Shown: in pieces, positions 60,092 to 64,000 of the stretch
Numbering within the stretch: the first letter of the stretch is position 1
How the letters are laid out: each line of letters starts with the position of its first letter
Assembly (NCBI RefSeq): GCF_050434925.1
Contig: NZ_JBNDJK010000001.1
Span: 4,960,001-5,024,000, forward strand
DNA: 64,000 nt
Direction: 5' to 3'
From: Inquilinus ginsengisoli_B
GTDB taxonomy: Bacteria > Pseudomonadota > Alphaproteobacteria > DSM-16000 > Inquilinaceae
Program-made: the position numbers and the translations under genes
Notes under the pieces: generated by a model
Told to the model about the DNA's origin: nothing
Database searches by the model: none
What the model saw: the letters and a program-made list of their open reading frames with translations, nothing else

Positions 60092-60568
60092 ATGCGTCTC
60101 AAGATTGTGTCCCTCATGGGGGCTCTGCTGCTGGCCACGGCCTGCAGCTCCACCCAGAACGCCGGCACCGGTGCCGGCGCCGGCGGCCTCGGCTCCGGCG
60201 GCACCGCGGTCCCCGGCTCGCAGCAGGATCTGGCGCAGAACATCGGCGATCGGGTGTTCTTCTCGCTCAACGGCTTCGACCTGAGCCCCGAGGCGCAGGC
60301 CACGCTGAACAAGCAGGGCGGCTGGCTGCAGCAGTACCAGACCGTCGCCGTGACCGTCGAAGGCCATGCCGACGAGCGCGGCACCCGCGAGTACAACCTC
60401 GCCCTCGGCGATCGCCGCTCCAACTCGGTGCGCAACTACCTGATCGCCAATGGCGTGGCTCCGTCGCGGATCACCACCATCAGCTACGGCAAGGAGCGCC
60501 CGGCGGTGCCGGGCCACGACGAGTCGGCCTGGGCGCAGAACCGCCGGGCGGTCACCGTCGTCAACTGA
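60092..60568 (+). CDS. pal: Peptidoglycan-associated lipoprotein Pal
   Basis: 158 residues: lipoprotein signal with Cys18 in LLATACSS, a Gly-rich linker and an OmpA-like peptidoglycan-binding domain (about 50-155), including EGHADERGTREYNLALGDRRS (quoted in part) and the conserved Asp/Arg that bind diaminopimelate. It anchors the outer membrane to peptidoglycan and is released or recruited by TolB. Confidence 0.96.
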   Translation: MRLKIVSLMGALLLATACSSTQNAGTGAGAGGLGSGGTAVPGSQQDLAQNIGDRVFFSLNGFDLSPEAQATLNKQGGWLQQYQTVAVTVEGHADERGTREYNLALGDRRSNSVRNYLIANGVAPSRITTISYGKERPAVPGHDESAWAQNRRAVTVVN

Positions 60569-60749
60569 TCTCCACCCGGATGGCGGGCGGCGCCTTCGGT
60601 GCTGCCCACCGCTGGTCGGACGACTTGCGCGCCGGACGGCGGCAGCGGCATCGCCGTTGTCGCCGTGCCCGGCGCGTCTTATTTTCGCCGCTTGGATCGG
60701 CCCAAGATCGGATCGGTCCCGTGCCCCGAACCATGGAGGTGGAGGCGAC

Positions 60750-61556
60750 ATGCCGGCTTCGCACAGGCGATGGAGTATTCTTGCGGCCGCGGCGCTCGCC
60801 GTCGCGGTCCTGGCCCCGGCCGGGCCCGGCCGGGCGCAGAGCTACGAGGCCCAGCTCGAAGTCCGGGTCAGCACGCTGGAGCAGCAGATCTCGCAGCTGA
60901 CCGGCCAGATCGAGCAGCTGCAGTACCAGAACCAGCAGCTCGCCGATCAGCTGAAGCGGGCCCAGGCCGACATCGAGTTCCGGCTGAACGAGCTCGAGGG
61001 CGGCGGCGGCGGCAGCAGCAAGGCGGCGCCGGCTCCGGCCCCGGCCAAGCGGGCGCCGGCCCAGACCGCCCCGGCCGCGCCGCGGACGCCGCAGCCCTTC
61101 ACCCCGACGCCGCTGATGCCGCCGAAGCGGTCCGACGCCGAACCGCTGCCCCCAGTTTATGACGGCCAGGGCGACAGCCTGGGCGGCATGATTCAGGACA
61201 TGGGCGCGGCCGACCCCGGGACTTCGGTCCCGGGCTTCGCCGCGACCGAGCCGCAGTCCTACGGCCTCGCCGCGGCCCCGGGCGGCGATGCGGCCGCCGC
61301 CTATGGGCTCGGCGAATCCCTGCTGGCCCAGGGCCGCCCGGGCGAGGCGGCCAACGCCTTCAACACCGCCTGGTCGATGGATCCGCGCGGGCCGCGGGCG
61401 CCGGATGCGCTGATGCGCCTGGCCCAGTCGCTGCTGGCGGCCCGGCAGGACCGCCCGGCCTGCGACGCCTTCGCCCGGCTGGTGGCGGATTATCCCGACG
61501 CCCCGCCGCAGATGATACGCCGCGCCAAGGACCAGCAGCAGCTGCTGCGCTGCTGA
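60750..61556 (+). CDS. cpoB: Cell division coordinator CpoB (YbgF)
   Basis: 268 residues: signal peptide (about 1-29), an N-terminal trimerising coiled coil (about 32-75, SYEAQLEVRVSTLEQQISQL), a long Ala/Pro/Gly linker (about 80-175) and a C-terminal TPR-like region (about 178-268). The TPR part covers only about two and a half repeats. It is the last Tol-Pal gene and couples outer-membrane constriction to peptidoglycan synthesis. GGAGGCGAC sets the start. Confidence 0.9.
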   Translation: MPASHRRWSILAAAALAVAVLAPAGPGRAQSYEAQLEVRVSTLEQQISQLTGQIEQLQYQNQQLADQLKRAQADIEFRLNELEGGGGGSSKAAPAPAPAKRAPAQTAPAAPRTPQPFTPTPLMPPKRSDAEPLPPVYDGQGDSLGGMIQDMGAADPGTSVPGFAATEPQSYGLAAAPGGDAAAAYGLGESLLAQGRPGEAANAFNTAWSMDPRGPRAPDALMRLAQSLLAARQDRPACDAFARLVADYPDAPPQMIRRAKDQQQLLRC

Positions 61557-61559
61557 TGC

Positions 61560-62864
61560 ATGCCCGACCCGGTCACGCCCGACCCGGTCGCGCCCGAGCC
61601 CGTCTCGGATGACGAATTCGCCGCGCGGCTCGACCGCCTCGGCCCGTTCGACCGGCCTCTCCGCCTTGCCGTCGCCGTCTCGGGCGGTCCCGACAGCATG
61701 GCGCTCAGCCTCCTCGCCGCACGCTGGGTCCGGCAGAGGGGTGGCCAGCTTCTGGCCCTGATCGTCGACCACCGGCTGCGTCCGGACTCGACCGCCGAAG
61801 CCGCCGCCACCGGCGCTGCCCTGGCCCGGTACGACATCCCCCACCGCATCCTGACCTGGACCGACGCCCCCGCTCGGGCCTCGCAGGACCAGGCGCGCCG
61901 CGCCCGCTACGACCTGCTGGGCCAGGCCTGCCGCGAGGACGGCATCCGCGACCTGGCCGTCGCCCACCAGCGCGAGGACCAGGCCGAGACCGTGCTGCTG
62001 CGCCTGGCCAAGGGCAGCGGCATCGACGGGCTGGCGGGCATGGCCGCCTGGCGCCCGGCGCCCTGGGGCCGGCTGTTGCGGCCGCTGCTGGACCTGCCGA
62101 AGGCCCGGCTGGTCGCCAGCTGCGCCGGATTCGGCGTTGTCCCGGTCGACGACCCGTCCAACCGCCGCAGCCGCTACGCCCGCGCCCGGCTGCGCGCCGC
62201 CCGCGAAGTGCTGGCGGCCGAGGGGCTGACCGACGACCGGCTGTTCGCCCTGGCCCGTCGCGCCGGCCAGGCCCGCGATGCGCTGCAGCGGATCGCTGCC
62301 GATCTCGGCCGCCGCGCCGTGCGGCTCGACCCCGCCGGCTATGCCGCCATCGACCTGTCGGCCCTGCGCCAGGCCGAGCCGGAAATCGCCCGCCGCCTGC
62401 TCGGCTCCGTCACCGCCTGCATCGGCGGCGGCGCCGAGGCCCGCTTCGATGCGCTGGAGCGGCTGGTGGACGCAATGCGCGACGGTGCGCTGCTGGGTCG
62501 CACCCTGGGGCATTGCCGCCTGCGCGCCGCCGGCGACCGGCTGCTGGTGTTCCGCGAGCGCCGTGCCCTGCCGGAGATCCTTGGGCCGACGCCCAGCACA
62601 TCCTTGCTCTGGGACGGCCGCTTCCGCATCGAAACGCCCGCCGATGTCACCCCGGATGACCGGATCGCGGCCTGGGGCGACGCCGCGGCGGGGCAGGGCC
62701 GTCCCGACGATCTGCCCTTCGATGCGGCCGCGGTATTGCCGGCGCTGTGGCGGAATGGCCACGTGCTGCGGCCCCCGAGCCTGGCCGACATGACCGGAAA
62801 CGCCCTGATTCTGCGGTTCGAGCCGCTTTGGCTGTTGCTGCCGAATGGATTCCCGGTTGTTTAG
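61560..62864 (+). CDS. tilS: tRNA(Ile)-lysidine synthetase
   Basis: 434 residues. The PP-loop SGGPDS is at 41-46 of the N-type ATP pyrophosphatase domain. VDHRLRPDSTAEA and AHQREDQAETVLLRL follow, with C-terminal tRNA-recognition regions. It modifies C34 of the CAU-anticodon tRNA-Ile to lysidine, so it decodes AUA. It starts 3 bases after cpoB and precedes ftsH, a widespread order. Confidence 0.95.
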   Translation: MPDPVTPDPVAPEPVSDDEFAARLDRLGPFDRPLRLAVAVSGGPDSMALSLLAARWVRQRGGQLLALIVDHRLRPDSTAEAAATGAALARYDIPHRILTWTDAPARASQDQARRARYDLLGQACREDGIRDLAVAHQREDQAETVLLRLAKGSGIDGLAGMAAWRPAPWGRLLRPLLDLPKARLVASCAGFGVVPVDDPSNRRSRYARARLRAAREVLAAEGLTDDRLFALARRAGQARDALQRIAADLGRRAVRLDPAGYAAIDLSALRQAEPEIARRLLGSVTACIGGGAEARFDALERLVDAMRDGALLGRTLGHCRLRAAGDRLLVFRERRALPEILGPTPSTSLLWDGRFRIETPADVTPDDRIAAWGDAAAGQGRPDDLPFDAAAVLPALWRNGHVLRPPSLADMTGNALILRFEPLWLLLPNGFPVV

Positions 62865-62873
62865 GCGCGGCGC

Positions 62874-62881
62874 TATATTAT
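62874..62881 (+). promoter_or_regulatory. Candidate -10 for ftsH
   Basis: TATATTAT stands out in the GC-rich tilS-ftsH gap, about 90 bases before the ftsH start. No matching -35 (sigma70 or heat-shock type) was convincing at 16-18 bases. Heat-shock control of ftsH is usual in proteobacteria but cannot be shown from this. Confidence 0.3.
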
Positions 62882-62969
62882 CTAGTAACGAGCCTCCGGA
62901 GGCATTCCGGGGACCCACGACGCCGTGACGCCGCGCAAGCGGTATGCGCGGGACATGAGGCGACCGTCC

Positions 62970-64000
<1,031 letters not shown>

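Overview
This is a very GC-rich chromosomal window of about 64 kb from an alphaproteobacterium. The most likely placement is Rhodospirillales (Inquilinus/Azospirillum/Skermanella-like), but that is an inference from gene content and gene order, not a database match. The evidence is an NDUFA12-type complex I accessory subunit, DUF2155, the order aroQ-accB-accC, a 6S RNA between zapA and 5-formyltetrahydrofolate cyclo-ligase, and the order yebC-ruvCAB-ybgC-tolQRAB-pal-cpoB-tilS-ftsH. No tRNA, rRNA, CRISPR array or intact insertion sequence was seen.

Layout. 1-5.5 kb: a LysR/EamA exporter pair, NDUFA12, MlaD, DUF2155, MAPEG, a GNAT and aat. 5.6-6.8 kb: trpS, preceded by a 15-codon leader peptide with tandem Trp codons and an attenuator-like set of alternative hairpins. 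6.8-10.6 kb: four tandem paralogues of an unrecognised exported protein. 10.7-13.0 kb: accC, accB and aroQ. 13.0-15.7 kb: LemA with three TPM-domain proteins. 15.7-26.7 kb: accessory genes, including a second LysR/EamA pair, cupin, metallo-beta-lactamase fold, Tat-exported multicopper oxidase, I78 inhibitor lipoprotein, CGNR regulator, three small enzymes or acetyltransferases and a pentapeptide-repeat membrane protein. 27.1-30.6 kb: a frameshifted membrane protein gene, an EamA transporter, aroA and a cupin. 30.66-33.0 kb: a lower-GC islet with an IS5-type transposase fragment and an AraC/NmrA-like divergent pair. 33.0-38.0 kb: LysR, an argininosuccinate-lyase-like gene and a complete polar amino acid ABC importer. 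38.1-43.5 kb: mixed metabolic genes separated by palindromic repeats. 43.6-45.1 kb: amtB behind a good sigma-54 promoter. 45.2-50.2 kb: a secreted-repeat protein, gap, tkt and an Ldh-family dehydrogenase. 50.2-64 kb: the conserved housekeeping block (zapA, 6S RNA, fau, yebC, ruvCAB, Tol-Pal, tilS, ftsH), with ftsH cut by the window end.

How it works together. The aroQ/accBC, ruvCAB and Tol-Pal groups are tightly packed operons with 1-4 base overlaps. Regulatory logic readable from sequence includes Trp-dependent attenuation in front of trpS, nitrogen (RpoN) control of amtB, divergent LysR- or AraC-controlled modules, and strong terminators after amtB and gap. The features most worth follow-up are the trpS attenuator and the four-copy exported protein family inserted between accC and aat.
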